In this document: positions 1 to 8,593 of the stretch, one piece after another
How positions within the stretch are numbered: the stretch's first letter is position 1
Layout: every line of letters starts with the position of its first letter
From: Lentzea sp. NBRC 102530
GTDB lineage: Bacteria; Actinomycetota; Actinomycetes; Mycobacteriales; Pseudonocardiaceae
Reading direction: 5' to 3'
Length of the DNA: 64,000 bases
Assembly: GCF_030269365.1 (NCBI RefSeq)
Contig: NZ_BSTF01000021.1
Span: forward strand, 62,001-126,000
Position numbers and translations under genes: made by a program
The notes under the pieces: generated by a model
The model's database searches: none
Told to the model about the DNA's origin: nothing
What the model saw: only the letters and a program-made list of their open reading frames with translations

Positions 1-105
1 TACTCCAGTTGTCGTCCCGAAAACTGCTCCGGTTAGCGGCCGAACGGGTGAAAAAGGTGTATCCAGACCGCCTTCGAAGCCTCTACTGAGCAAGGAGGCC
101 CCACC

Positions 106-1983
106 ATGACCGCAACCGCTCACCCGAACGTCGCAAACTCCGTCGGCCTGGCCGAGTTCCTCGCCACCGCGGGCACGCTCACGCTGGCGCAGCGCAAGCT
201 CATCGTCGACCAGGCGCTGGTCCTGCTCGAGCAGAACTACGCGCACCTGCCTCTGAAAGTCGCCATGCACGCCGTGAACCCGGTGCAGAGACTCAGAGTG
301 CTCAGAGCCAGACTCGAACGGCAGACCGACGCCTCGGCCGAACCCGAGTGGCAGTTCCACCGCGAGCTGTCGAGCACCTTCCACTCGGTGCGCGACCTGC
401 ACACGAACTACCTGCTGCCCGCGCCGTTCGCGGGCAGGATCGCCTTCCTGCCGTTCCAGCTGGAGCGCTGCTTCGCCGCCGACGGCACGGAGCAGTACGT
501 CGTCGCCCGCACGGTCGCGGACTTCGACGGGCTTGCGGTCGGCGCCGAGGTGACGCACTGGAACGGCACCCCGATCGCGCGCGCGGTCGCGCTGAACGGC
601 GCGATCTTCGCGGGCAGCAACACGGCGGCCAACCTCGCCCGCGGCCTGGAGTCGCTCACGTTGCGCCCCTTGGTGATCCAGCTCCCGCCCGACGAGGACT
701 GGGTCGTCGTCAGCTACCGCGACGAGACCGGTGCGGCAGAGGAGATCCGGGTCGACTGGCAGGTCACCGAGAACCTGCCGCCGATGACGGACGTCGACTC
801 GCTCAGCCCGGCGGCGGCCGCGCAGGGCGTCGACCTCGACTCCGACGAGAAGGCCCGCGCGAAGAAGTTGTTGCACGCGCCCAAGGTCGTGCAGGCGGAG
901 GCCGCCGGGGGAGCGGTCGCGATGGCCGCGCAGGACGTGCCGACGACGATGCCCGGCGTGTTCCGCGCCCGTCCCGTCGTGACGCCGTCCGGCACGTTCG
1001 GGCACCTGCGGATCTTCACGTTCAGCGTCGACGACCCGGACGCGTTCCTCGCGGAGTTCGTCCGCCTCGCGTCCCTGTTGCCGCAGAACGGACTCATCGT
1101 CGACGTGCGGGACAACGGCGGCGGCCACATCTTCGCGTCGGAGTTCCTGCTCCAGACGATGACGCCGCGCCCGATCCAGCCCGAACCCGTGCAGTTCCTC
1201 AGCACGCCGCTGAACCTGCGCATCTGCCGCCGGCACGCGGAGGACCCGACCGGCCAGATCGACCTGGGCCCGTGGTTCCCGTCCCTCGACAGCTCGACGG
1301 AGACGGGCCAGGCGTTCTCCTGCTCGCACACGATCACGCCGGTCGACGGCGCGAACGCGGTGGGCCAGACCTACCACGGCCCGGTCGTGCTGATCACCGA
1401 CGCGCGCTGCTACTCGGCCACCGACATCTTCGCCGCGGGCTGGGCCGACCACGAGCTGGGCCCGATCCTCGGCGTGGACGACAACACCGGCGCGGGCGGC
1501 GCGAACGTGTGGACGCACGGGCTTCTGATGACCCTGCTGAGGCTCCCGGCGCCGATCGACGCCGAGTCGCCGTACAAACCGTTGCCCAACAAGGCGAACA
1601 TGCGCGTGTCGATCCGCCGCACGTTGCGCGTCGGCAAGCTCGCCGGCACGCCGGTGGAGGACCTGGGCGTGCGCCCGACGCACCAGCACAAGGTGACGCG
1701 CACGGACCTGTTGGAGGGCAACAAGGACCTGCTCGCCCGCGCGGGCGAGCTGCTGGGAGAGCTGCCGGTGCGGAGGCTCGGCGTGGCGGTCGCGGGCACG
1801 ACCGTCTCCCTGGACACCGTGAACCTCGACCGGGTGGACGTCTACGTCGACGGCCGCCCGATGACCTCGCTGGACGTGACCGACGGCGCGCACACCGCGA
1901 CGTTGACCGCGACCGGGCAGGAGGTGCGCGTCGAGGGCTTCGCGGACGGACGGCTGGTGGCCGCGCGCAAGGTCGCCAGCTGA
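106..1983 (+). CDS. S41 (C-terminal-processing-like) serine peptidase
   Basis: This 625-aa protein resembles S41 peptidases, which cut proteins or peptides with a Ser-Lys type active site. The motif GLIVDVRDNGGGH lies near residue 335-350, and CYSATDIFAAG carries the likely nucleophile Ser437; both are typical of the S41 core. The long N-terminal part of about 230 residues is helical and then beta-rich, and may form the PDZ-like or tricorn-like cap. There is no signal peptide, so it is probably cytoplasmic. The start is firm: AAGGAGG sits 7 bases before ATG. A strong hairpin terminator follows, so the gene is probably monocistronic. The family call is secure; the substrate is unknown. Confidence 0.85.
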   Translation: MTATAHPNVANSVGLAEFLATAGTLTLAQRKLIVDQALVLLEQNYAHLPLKVAMHAVNPVQRLRVLRARLERQTDASAEPEWQFHRELSSTFHSVRDLHTNYLLPAPFAGRIAFLPFQLERCFAADGTEQYVVARTVADFDGLAVGAEVTHWNGTPIARAVALNGAIFAGSNTAANLARGLESLTLRPLVIQLPPDEDWVVVSYRDETGAAEEIRVDWQVTENLPPMTDVDSLSPAAAAQGVDLDSDEKARAKKLLHAPKVVQAEAAGGAVAMAAQDVPTTMPGVFRARPVVTPSGTFGHLRIFTFSVDDPDAFLAEFVRLASLLPQNGLIVDVRDNGGGHIFASEFLLQTMTPRPIQPEPVQFLSTPLNLRICRRHAEDPTGQIDLGPWFPSLDSSTETGQAFSCSHTITPVDGANAVGQTYHGPVVLITDARCYSATDIFAAGWADHELGPILGVDDNTGAGGANVWTHGLLMTLLRLPAPIDAESPYKPLPNKANMRVSIRRTLRVGKLAGTPVEDLGVRPTHQHKVTRTDLLEGNKDLLARAGELLGELPVRRLGVAVAGTTVSLDTVNLDRVDVYVDGRPMTSLDVTDGAHTATLTATGQEVRVEGFADGRLVAARKVAS

Positions 1984-1985
1984 CC

Positions 1986-2029
1986 GAGCGGGCGCTTCCG
2001 GTAGCTTCCACGACCGGAAGCGCCCGCTC
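1986..2029. terminator. hairpin terminator after the S41 peptidase
   Basis: A perfect 17-bp inverted repeat (arms 1986-2002 and 2013-2029, beginning GAGCGGGCGC) encloses a 10-base loop, three bases after the peptidase stop codon. It lacks a long T run, which is common for actinobacterial terminators. It lies between convergent genes and could serve both. Confidence 0.8.
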
Positions 2030-2093
2030 TCTGGTCACCGGCCGGGCCGCCCGCCGGGCGGCGCCGCGGTGGAGGTCAGCTGACCCGCACCCG

Positions 2094-2663
2094 CTACCGG
2101 GTGAAGGAGTAGGCGCGGTCGGAGGCCACGGCCGCCACCTGCGCCTTCGAGTCCTGAGCCCAGCTCTGCGCCCACACGACCTCACCGTTGCGGCGGTAGT
2201 TCCACGCGATCGTGATGCCGTGCACGGTGTTCTCGGTGAACACGGTCAGCCCACCCCGGCCGTCCCGCACCTGGCCGGTGCAGGCGTTGCGCTCGCACAG
2301 CTGCTCCGGCGACGTCTGGAAGAAGCCCGGCGCGTTGACCTGGACGAACACCTGGGTCTGGACACCCTTGCGCTCGTAGGAGCCGCTGCTGGTCAGGTAC
2401 TGCTGCCCGTCGCTGATGGAGCCGGGCGACTCGCCGCCCCACGGCGACAGCGTGACGTTCGAGGAGCGGAAGATCCGCGGGTAGGTCTCCTGCTGGCGGG
2501 CGGTGAACCCGGCCGCCAGCTGCTCCAGCTCCGCCTTGGTCTTGACGACCGGCGTGACGTCCTTCGGCGGCCACGTCGACTCCTGCGACGCCGTCGCCGT
2601 TCCCGCGAGCCCGATCAACGCGAGGCCCGTCAGGGCAGCCGCCATCACCTTGCGCATGCGCAT
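2094..2663 (-). CDS. secreted protein of unknown function
   Basis: I do not recognise this 189-aa protein. It begins with a clear Sec signal peptide: MRMRK, a hydrophobic run of about 16 residues, then a likely cut after ATAS near residue 26. The mature part has two cysteines close together (SPEQLCERNACTGQV), likely one disulfide, and several aromatic-rich beta-strand-like stretches, suggesting a small extracellular beta protein. GGGGGA seven bases upstream supports this ATG rather than the in-frame ATG two codons later. It points toward the S41 gene and shares the terminator there. The upstream neighbour on the same strand is an HTH regulator that ends 74 bp away, so the two could be co-transcribed. 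Confidence 0.7.
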   Translation of the reverse strand: MRMRKVMAAALTGLALIGLAGTATASQESTWPPKDVTPVVKTKAELEQLAAGFTARQQETYPRIFRSSNVTLSPWGGESPGSISDGQQYLTSSGSYERKGVQTQVFVQVNAPGFFQTSPEQLCERNACTGQVRDGRGGLTVFTENTVHGITIAWNYRRNGEVVWAQSWAQDSKAQVAAVASDRAYSFTR

Positions 2664-2736
2664 TTTGAATCCCCCTGGTGAGTACCTGCTTGCACACAGT
2701 GAGACGCCGCAAGATCACCGGAGGTTGCCTCTTGAT

Positions 2737-3681
2737 CTACAACCAGCCCCGCCGCATCGCCTGCACCCCCGCCTGGAACCGCGTCTGCGCCCCGCACCGG
2801 TCCATCAGCTGCCGCACCCGCCGCTGCACGGTCCGCGGCGCCAGCCCGAGCTGCCGCGCGATCGACTCGTCGGTCAGCCCCGCCGCGAGCAACCCCAGCA
2901 GGTTCGGGTCCACGTCGGCCGCCGCCGCGTAGATCCCGCCGGGGCTGAACGGGATCCCCTTGTCCCAGTACAGCTCGAACGTCGACCGCAGCACGTCGAG
3001 CAACGCCGACGGGCGGATCAGCAGCACCTTGTCCACCACGTCGCCGTTCACCACGGGCAGCACGGCGGCGTGCGCGTCGATCACGGCGAGCTTGAACGGC
3101 AGCGTCGGCGTGACGCGCGCGCGTTCGCCGGCCGCGACCAGTTCGATGATCTCCGTGACGCGGCCGGGGAGGTCGACGGCCGAGCGGTCGTAGACGACGC
3201 GCCACTGCACGTCCCGCGACCGCGTCTCGTCCTCCAGCGCGACGTGCTGGCCCAGCGGCGTCACGTAGGGCGGCTGGTCGAGGACGCAGACCTCCTCGCG
3301 GGCGCCACGCAGCAACGTGTGCCACAGCTCGCGGACCGCGTCCACGCCGGAGATCACCTCGACGAACGCGTTGTCCGCCAGTTCCTCGTCGCGGTTGCGC
3401 AGGTACAGCTCCATCATCGGGCCGACGTCCGCGCGTGCCCGGCGGTGGGCCTCGTCCCGTGCCGCGATCAGCGCCTCCACGGCGAGGTCGGGTGCCACGG
3501 CCTGCCAGACGTCGCCGGGCAGGTGCCGCACGAGCCCGAGCTCCCGCATCTGCTCCAGCAGCGCACCGGAAACGCCGATTTCCTCCGTCGTGCGGCTTCC
3601 GCCCGTTACCAGAAGCTCGTAAACGACGGTCAGCTCCGGCGGAACGCCCAGGTGTCCGAACACGGCCATATTGTGCGCCAT
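2737..3681 (-). CDS. TrmB/LuxR-type helix-turn-helix regulator
   Basis: This 314-aa cytoplasmic protein ends in a LuxR/GerE-like winged HTH (residues about 250-305), including ADVDPNLLGLLAAGLTDESI and RQLGLAPRTVQRRVRQLMDR. The N-terminal 70 residues look like a second winged helix, of the TrmB type that reads out sugar-binding domains. The middle (about 110-240) resembles the phospholipase-D-like sensor half of such actinobacterial regulators, with DQPPYVTPL and WRVVYDRSAVD. It is a probable one-component transcription factor whose ligand is unknown. It is divergent from the subtilisin gene, with 164 bp between start codons, which makes that gene a possible target. Confidence 0.75.
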   Translation of the reverse strand: MAHNMAVFGHLGVPPELTVVYELLVTGGSRTTEEIGVSGALLEQMRELGLVRHLPGDVWQAVAPDLAVEALIAARDEAHRRARADVGPMMELYLRNRDEELADNAFVEVISGVDAVRELWHTLLRGAREEVCVLDQPPYVTPLGQHVALEDETRSRDVQWRVVYDRSAVDLPGRVTEIIELVAAGERARVTPTLPFKLAVIDAHAAVLPVVNGDVVDKVLLIRPSALLDVLRSTFELYWDKGIPFSPGGIYAAAADVDPNLLGLLAAGLTDESIARQLGLAPRTVQRRVRQLMDRCGAQTRFQAGVQAMRRGWL

Positions 3682-3845
3682 TCAGCGCAGTACCCCTGTC
3701 GTGAACACGCCAGTGTCGTTTATCGGACTCGGCTAGACCTGTTTTCGCAGGTGTGACGCGACTTACGGTCCCTCCACCTCCGCAGCCGGTTCAGAACCCT
3801 GACGCCCTCAACGGCACGCGAAGGCCCTGCGTGGAAGGACCTCAC

Positions 3846-5642
3846 GTGAACAAGATGCGACGCACGAGTGTGTGCGCCGCGGCAGTTTCCGCCGCCGTGC
3901 TCAGCGTTGTCGCCCCATCGGCGACCGCTGCCCCCGCCCAGATCCAGTCCCAGCCGGACTCGACCCAGGTGAACCGTCCCTTCGAGCGACTGATCGTCGG
4001 CTACAAGCCGGGCACCGCCGAAGCCTCGTCCGACTCCGCTGCCACGGACGACGCCCGCAAGAAGGGCAAGTCCGTGCACCGCCGCATGTCGAGCGGCGCG
4101 GTCGTCGTCGACCTCGGGTCGAAGACCACGAACGCGGACAACACGATCCAGGCGTTCAAGAACGACCCGAAGGTCGCCTACGTCGAGCCGGACCTGCTGA
4201 TGCAGCCGTTCGCCGACCCGAACGACACCGAGTACTCCCGGCAGTGGGACCTGTTCGAGGCCACCGCGGGCATGAACGTGCCCGGTGCGTGGTCCAGCTC
4301 CACCGGTGCGGGCGTGACCGTCGCGGTCATCGACACCGGCTACGTCGCGCACAGCGATCTGGCGTCCAAGGTCGTCGCGGGGTACGACTTCGTCTCCGAC
4401 TCGGCTCGTGCCCGCGACAACAACGGCCGCGACTCCAACCCGGCCGACGAGGGTGACTGGACCGCGCGCGGTGAGTGCGGCACGGACGCCAACGGCCAGC
4501 CGGTCCCGCCGTCCGACCAGGGGTCGTCCTGGCACGGCACGCACGTCGCGGGCACCATCGCCGCGGCCACCAACAACGGCAAGGGCATCGCGGGCATCGC
4601 CTACGACGCCAAGATCCAGCCGTTGCGCGTGCTCGCCAAGTGCGGTGGCGCCACCTCGGACATCGCCGACGCGATCACCTGGGCGTCCGGCGGAACGGTG
4701 AGCGGCGTGCCCGCGAACCAGAACGTCGCCAAGGTCATCAACATGTCGCTGGGCGGTCAGTCGTCCTGCTCCACGACCTACCAGAACGCGATCAACGGCG
4801 CCATCAACCGCGGCACCACGGTCGTCGTCGCGGCGGGCAACTCGAACATGAACGTCGCCAACTTCACCCCGGCGAACTGCAACGGCGTCATCACCGTCGC
4901 GGCCTCCTCCCGTGAGGGCAACAAGGCGTTCTACTCGAACTTCGGCACCCGCATCGACATCGCCGCCCCCGGTGGCGAGACCCGGCGCGGCACCGACACC
5001 CCCGGCACCATCACCACGCCGGAGAACGGCATCTGGTCCACGCTGAACGCGGGCACCACCACCCCCGGTGCCGAGAACTACAAGCCCTACCAGGGCACCT
5101 CGATGGCGGCCCCGCACATCGCGGGCCTCGCGGCGCTGCTCGTCGCCAAGAAGCCCTCGCTGACGCCGGCCCAGATCAAGGACCTGATCAAGACGAACTC
5201 CCGTCCGCTGCCGGGCACCTGCTCCGGCGGGTGTGGCGCGGGCCTCGCGGACGCGGCCAAGACCGTCGCGGCCGTCGACACCACGCCGCCGCCCTCCGGT
5301 GGCCTGGAGAACACGACCGACGTGGCCATCCCGGACCGCGGCGCGGCCGTGACGTCGTCGATCACCTCGACGCTGTCGGGCAACGCCTCCTCCACCACCA
5401 AGGTCGGCGTGGACATCGTCCACACCTACCGCGGTGACCTGGTGATCGACCTGGTCGCGCCGGACGGCACCGCCTACCGGCTGAAGAACTCGTCCACTTC
5501 GGACAGTGCCGACAACGTGGTGGCGACCTACACGGTCAACGCCTCGTCCGAGGTCGCGGCGGGCACGTGGAAGCTGCGGGTCCAGGACGTGTACTCCGGT
5601 GACACCGGGTACATCAACTCCTGGAACCTGACCCTGCGATAG
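3846..5642 (+). CDS. secreted subtilisin-like serine protease (S8) with C-terminal P-domain
   Basis: This 598-aa preproenzyme has a signal peptide ending near ATAAPAQ, an I9-type propeptide (about 45-130, RLIVGYKPGTAEA and AYVEPDLLMQ), the S8 catalytic domain and a proprotein-convertase P-domain (about 486-598). The triad is visible: Asp163 in VAVIDTGY, His230 in WHGTHVAG and Ser419 in YQGTSMAAPH. The enzyme should mature by autocleavage and act outside the cell. I chose GTG at 3846 because AAGGA lies 6 bases upstream and the signal peptide then begins properly (MNKMRR); an in-frame ATG at 3753 would add 31 residues with no secretory character. Cysteine pairs in the catalytic domain suggest disulfides. 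A terminator follows. Confidence 0.93.
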   Translation: MNKMRRTSVCAAAVSAAVLSVVAPSATAAPAQIQSQPDSTQVNRPFERLIVGYKPGTAEASSDSAATDDARKKGKSVHRRMSSGAVVVDLGSKTTNADNTIQAFKNDPKVAYVEPDLLMQPFADPNDTEYSRQWDLFEATAGMNVPGAWSSSTGAGVTVAVIDTGYVAHSDLASKVVAGYDFVSDSARARDNNGRDSNPADEGDWTARGECGTDANGQPVPPSDQGSSWHGTHVAGTIAAATNNGKGIAGIAYDAKIQPLRVLAKCGGATSDIADAITWASGGTVSGVPANQNVAKVINMSLGGQSSCSTTYQNAINGAINRGTTVVVAAGNSNMNVANFTPANCNGVITVAASSREGNKAFYSNFGTRIDIAAPGGETRRGTDTPGTITTPENGIWSTLNAGTTTPGAENYKPYQGTSMAAPHIAGLAALLVAKKPSLTPAQIKDLIKTNSRPLPGTCSGGCGAGLADAAKTVAAVDTTPPPSGGLENTTDVAIPDRGAAVTSSITSTLSGNASSTTKVGVDIVHTYRGDLVIDLVAPDGTAYRLKNSSTSDSADNVVATYTVNASSEVAAGTWKLRVQDVYSGDTGYINSWNLTLR

Positions 5643-5660
5643 CTCCACGAGTTCGCCGAG

Positions 5661-5691
5661 GGGCGGCGCCTTCCCTGCGGGGGCGCCGCCC
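5661..5691. terminator. hairpin terminator between subtilisin and glycosyltransferase genes
   Basis: Arms GGGCGGCGCC (5661-5670) and GGCGCCGCCC (5682-5691) pair perfectly over 10 bp, followed by TTT. The element sits between two convergent stop codons and probably works in both directions. Confidence 0.75.
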
Positions 5692-5693
5692 TT

Positions 5694-6926
5694 TCACGTG
5701 CTGACCCTCTTGCGGTTGCGGTGCACGATCCGTTCGAGGTAGCCCGCGACGTCCCGCAGCGACGGCAGACCGAGCACGTGCCGTTGCGCGCGCCGCACCC
5801 CGGCCCGGACGTCGTCGCTGCCCAACGCGTGTTCGCACGCCCTGGCGACGGCCGCGGCCTGGAAGTCCTGAACCCTGACACCGAGTTTGAGGTCGTTGAC
5901 GCGATGAGCGTTGTGCATCTGGTCGTGCAGCACGGGCAGCACCGCGATGGGCACGCCCGCCCGCATGGCCTCGCGCACCGAGCTGTACCCGCCGTGCGAC
6001 ACCAGCAGGTCCGCGCCCTGCAACAGCAACGCCTGCGGGAGCTCGTCCACCAGGTGGACGTTCGGCGCCGCCGACTCCACCGGCAGGCCGCCCGTGAGCA
6101 CCACCGCCTCGCAGTCCACAGCGGACAGACCACGCGCGATCGCCTCCAGGTGCGCGAGCGGCGAGCGTTCCAGGGCCTGGACGGGCAACGCGTCGAAGTC
6201 GAACAGGCCCAGCGCCGACTCGGACTCGAACACCCCGCCCGACGCGACGGTCGAGGCCACCACCAGCGGCCGCGCCGGGTCGAGGTCGGCGAGCCACTGC
6301 GGCAGCCGTTCGCCAGGGCTGTGCTGGGCGGGCTGCTGGAACGCGAACGCGGGCGGCATCGGCTGGCGGGCGAACGAGTAGCCCGGCGGCACCGAGTCGA
6401 GCCGCCCGTACCGGTGCGCCGAGTCGAGGGACTCGTGCAGCGGCTGCCGCAGTTCCGCTCGGCGTTCGTTCAGGGCGTTCAGCAACGTCAGCCGGTCCAC
6501 GTACTGCCCGACGCCCGTCGGCGCCGTCACGTGCGGGATGCCGAGCCGTTCGGCGACGAGCAGTCCCGCGAACTCGATGCCCTCCCGCAACACCAGGTGC
6601 GGCCGGAACTCCGCGGCCACCGGCAGCAACGCCTCCACGGCCGCCGCGATGTGCGGGCCCGCCGCCAGCTCGACGATCATCTCGTCGGAGAACGGGTCGT
6701 AGTCCGCCGGGAGCGTCAGGACCTCGCCCTGCAGCAGGTCGGCGAGCTGGTCGACGACCTCGGGGAACACCGGCGCGGTGGCGACCGGCTCGTCGGCGAG
6801 GCCGCGCAGCACCGACCCGGGACCCGCCACCAGGACCTCGTGGCCGAGCGAGGCGAGCATGGCGGTGAGGGGCAGTGACGTGTGCGCGTGGGCGGCCGAG
6901 AACGCGACGGTGCACAACACGCGCAC
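5694..6926 (-). CDS. GT1-family (macrolide-type) glycosyltransferase
   Basis: This 410-aa protein has the UDP/dNDP-glycosyltransferase fold. The N-terminal half has the usual opening strand with a Gly-His-Glu turn (LASLGHEVLVAGPG). The C-terminal nucleotide-sugar site is visible as LLVSHGGYSSVREAMRAGVP followed by PVLHDQMHNAHRV. It should transfer an activated sugar to a small hydrophobic acceptor such as a polyketide or lipid. GGAGGA upstream supports the GTG start at 6926. It is divergently arranged with a PIG-L deacetylase (96-bp gap). That pair could modify an amino sugar, but this is inference and no biosynthetic cluster surrounds them. Confidence 0.88.
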   Translation of the reverse strand: MRVLCTVAFSAAHAHTSLPLTAMLASLGHEVLVAGPGSVLRGLADEPVATAPVFPEVVDQLADLLQGEVLTLPADYDPFSDEMIVELAAGPHIAAAVEALLPVAAEFRPHLVLREGIEFAGLLVAERLGIPHVTAPTGVGQYVDRLTLLNALNERRAELRQPLHESLDSAHRYGRLDSVPPGYSFARQPMPPAFAFQQPAQHSPGERLPQWLADLDPARPLVVASTVASGGVFESESALGLFDFDALPVQALERSPLAHLEAIARGLSAVDCEAVVLTGGLPVESAAPNVHLVDELPQALLLQGADLLVSHGGYSSVREAMRAGVPIAVLPVLHDQMHNAHRVNDLKLGVRVQDFQAAAVARACEHALGSDDVRAGVRRAQRHVLGLPSLRDVAGYLERIVHRNRKRVST

Positions 6927-7022
6927 TACTTCCTCCCCGCGTCCTAGGTTTCATTCCGACCCTAGGGAACCGCGGGAGCGCGGGCGACTGGCGAGATTCC
7001 ACCGCCGGGTAACGTCGAGGCC

Positions 7023-7772
7023 ATGGCCACACTGGTGACGTTCCACGCCCATCCCGACGACGAGTGCATCGTGACCGGCGGCGTGATGCGCAAGGCGCAC
7101 GACGAGGGGCACCGGGTCGTGCTCGTCGTCGCGACGCGCGGCGAGGCCGGAGAGGTACCGGACGACCTGGCCGAGGGCGAGGAGCTCTGGCAGCGGCGCG
7201 TCGTGGAGACGCACGCCGCGGCGGACCTGCTGGGCGTCGCGCGCGTGGAGTTCCTGGGCTACCGCGACTCCGGGATGATGGGCGACGAGCTGAACGCCCG
7301 TCCCGGCTCGTTCTGGACCGCGGACGTCGAGGAAGCGGCCGAGAAGCTGGCGGCGATCCTGCGCGAGGAGGACGCGCGCGTGCTCACGACGTACGACAGC
7401 TTCGGCGGCTACGGCCACCCGGACCACATCCAGGTGCACCGCGTCGGCATGCGCGCGGCGGAGATCGCCGGCACCCCCGTCGTCTACCAGGCGATGGTGC
7501 GGGAGTCGGAGTTCCGCGAGGCGTTCCGGATGGCGGGCATCGAGGAACCGCCGCCGCTCGGCGAGGGCGCGGTGCCGGAGTCGGAGATCAACGTCAGCGT
7601 CGACGTCACCGAATACCTCGGGCTCAAGCGGAAGGCGATGCGCGCGCACGCCTCGCAGATCACCGAGGACTCGTTCTTCCTGTCGCTCGACGAGCCGACG
7701 TTCGCGCACGCGTTCGGCACCGAGTCGTTCATCCGCGCGGGCCACGGACCGGCGAACGCCCTGGATCTCTAG
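7023..7772 (+). CDS. PIG-L/LmbE-family N-acetyl deacetylase
   Basis: A 249-aa zinc-dependent deacetylase of the MshB/LmbE type. The metal motif HPDDE is at residues 10-14 and the third ligand region is GYGHPDHIQVHR near residue 140. Such enzymes remove acetyl groups from N-acetylglucosamine conjugates such as mycothiol precursors or glycosylated natural products. There is no signal peptide, so it is cytoplasmic. It is much more similar to canonical members than the degenerate copy at 48653-49060. A strong terminator follows. Confidence 0.88.
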   Translation: MATLVTFHAHPDDECIVTGGVMRKAHDEGHRVVLVVATRGEAGEVPDDLAEGEELWQRRVVETHAAADLLGVARVEFLGYRDSGMMGDELNARPGSFWTADVEEAAEKLAAILREEDARVLTTYDSFGGYGHPDHIQVHRVGMRAAEIAGTPVVYQAMVRESEFREAFRMAGIEEPPPLGEGAVPESEINVSVDVTEYLGLKRKAMRAHASQITEDSFFLSLDEPTFAHAFGTESFIRAGHGPANALDL

Positions 7773-7788
7773 TCCTTCGGGGACCGGA

Positions 7789-7821
7789 AAGGGGGACGGT
7801 CCACTTCGGACCGTCCCCCTT
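7789..7821. terminator. bidirectional hairpin terminator
   Basis: A perfect 14-bp stem (7789-7802 with 7808-7821, core GGGGGACGGTCC) with loop ACTTC. On the plus strand it is followed by CTGTCTTT, and on the minus strand it is preceded by A residues, so it can terminate both the deacetylase and the convergent surface-protein gene. Confidence 0.88.
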
Positions 7822-7837
7822 CTGTCTTTCGGCTACT

Positions 7838-8458
7838 TCACGCGCTGCGGCGGCGGCGCAGGAACAGCAGGGTGCCGGCACCGGCGCCCACCAGGCCGAG
7901 GCCCGAGAGCAGCAGCCACAGCGGGGACGCGCCGGTCGCCGCGAGGGGCGGTTCCGGAGCGCTGCCGCCGGGGGCGACCGGGGTGGTGGTGGTCGGCGGG
8001 ACCGCGGAGGACGAGGGCACCTCCGGAGACGTGGCGGGCGGCGTCGTGGTGGTCGTCGCCGGCTTCGTCGTCGTGGTCGGCGGCGTCTTCTTCACGCACG
8101 CCTCGGTCGTGCGGCTCGCCTTGAAGCTCCAGTTCTTCTCGAAGTTCGGGTCGTCCCAAGCCGTGACCTTGACCTCGTACGTGTGCTTGGCGCTACCGTC
8201 TTCCTCGTACTTCTTCGTGTCGAGGTTCTGCCTGAAGGGGACCTTCGGCTGTGCCTTGCCATCGATCCAGACCTCGAGGAAGTTGTCCTTCTCACCGCGG
8301 TAGTCCTTCAGGGACACCGTGAACCAGGACTTCCCGGACTTCTCGTCACAACCCTTGTTCAGGGTGGGACTGTGAGCCTGCGCCGTGCCCGTCAGCGCCA
8401 GCGTCGTCAACGCCGCGGTGACGGTCACCGCGAACGCGCCCAGAACTCTCCTTGCCAA
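7838..8458 (-). CDS. LAxTG-anchored surface protein, class E sortase substrate
   Basis: This 206-aa protein has a signal peptide (cut after TAQA), a folded extracellular part of about 110 residues with two cysteines, a Thr/Pro-rich stalk (TTTTKPATTTTTPP), the sorting motif LAATG, a membrane segment and the basic tail RRRRSA. LAxTG is the class E sortase signal, so it should be linked to the cell wall. I chose TTG at 8458 because AGGAGAG lies 6 bases upstream and the signal peptide then begins with MARR; in-frame ATGs at 8479 and 8509 lack a ribosome-binding site and would add an unusual extension. The role of the folded domain is unknown. Confidence 0.8.
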   Translation of the reverse strand: MARRVLGAFAVTVTAALTTLALTGTAQAHSPTLNKGCDEKSGKSWFTVSLKDYRGEKDNFLEVWIDGKAQPKVPFRQNLDTKKYEEDGSAKHTYEVKVTAWDDPNFEKNWSFKASRTTEACVKKTPPTTTTKPATTTTTPPATSPEVPSSSAVPPTTTTPVAPGGSAPEPPLAATGASPLWLLLSGLGLVGAGAGTLLFLRRRRSA

Positions 8459-8593
8459 CGAATCTCTCCTGCTCTGCATTGATGCGTGGCGGATCGAGCG
8501 ATCATTCATGATCTGAATCACCCGACTGGGTGAACCGCGTCACGCTAACAACACAGAGGGTTCAGAAGGTCACTGTATGACAACGCCTTGGTG

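Noticed and set aside
348-2681. A 777-codon open frame overlapping the S41 peptidase and the next gene
   Set aside because: Its product is Arg/Pro/Ala/Gly-rich low-complexity sequence without motifs, as expected for a shifted frame of high-GC genes; the S41 frame has a good ribosome-binding site and family motifs.
5614-7032. A 472-codon minus-strand frame over the GT1 glycosyltransferase
   Set aside because: No glycosyltransferase motifs; the 410-aa frame has a ribosome-binding site and the GT1 signature.
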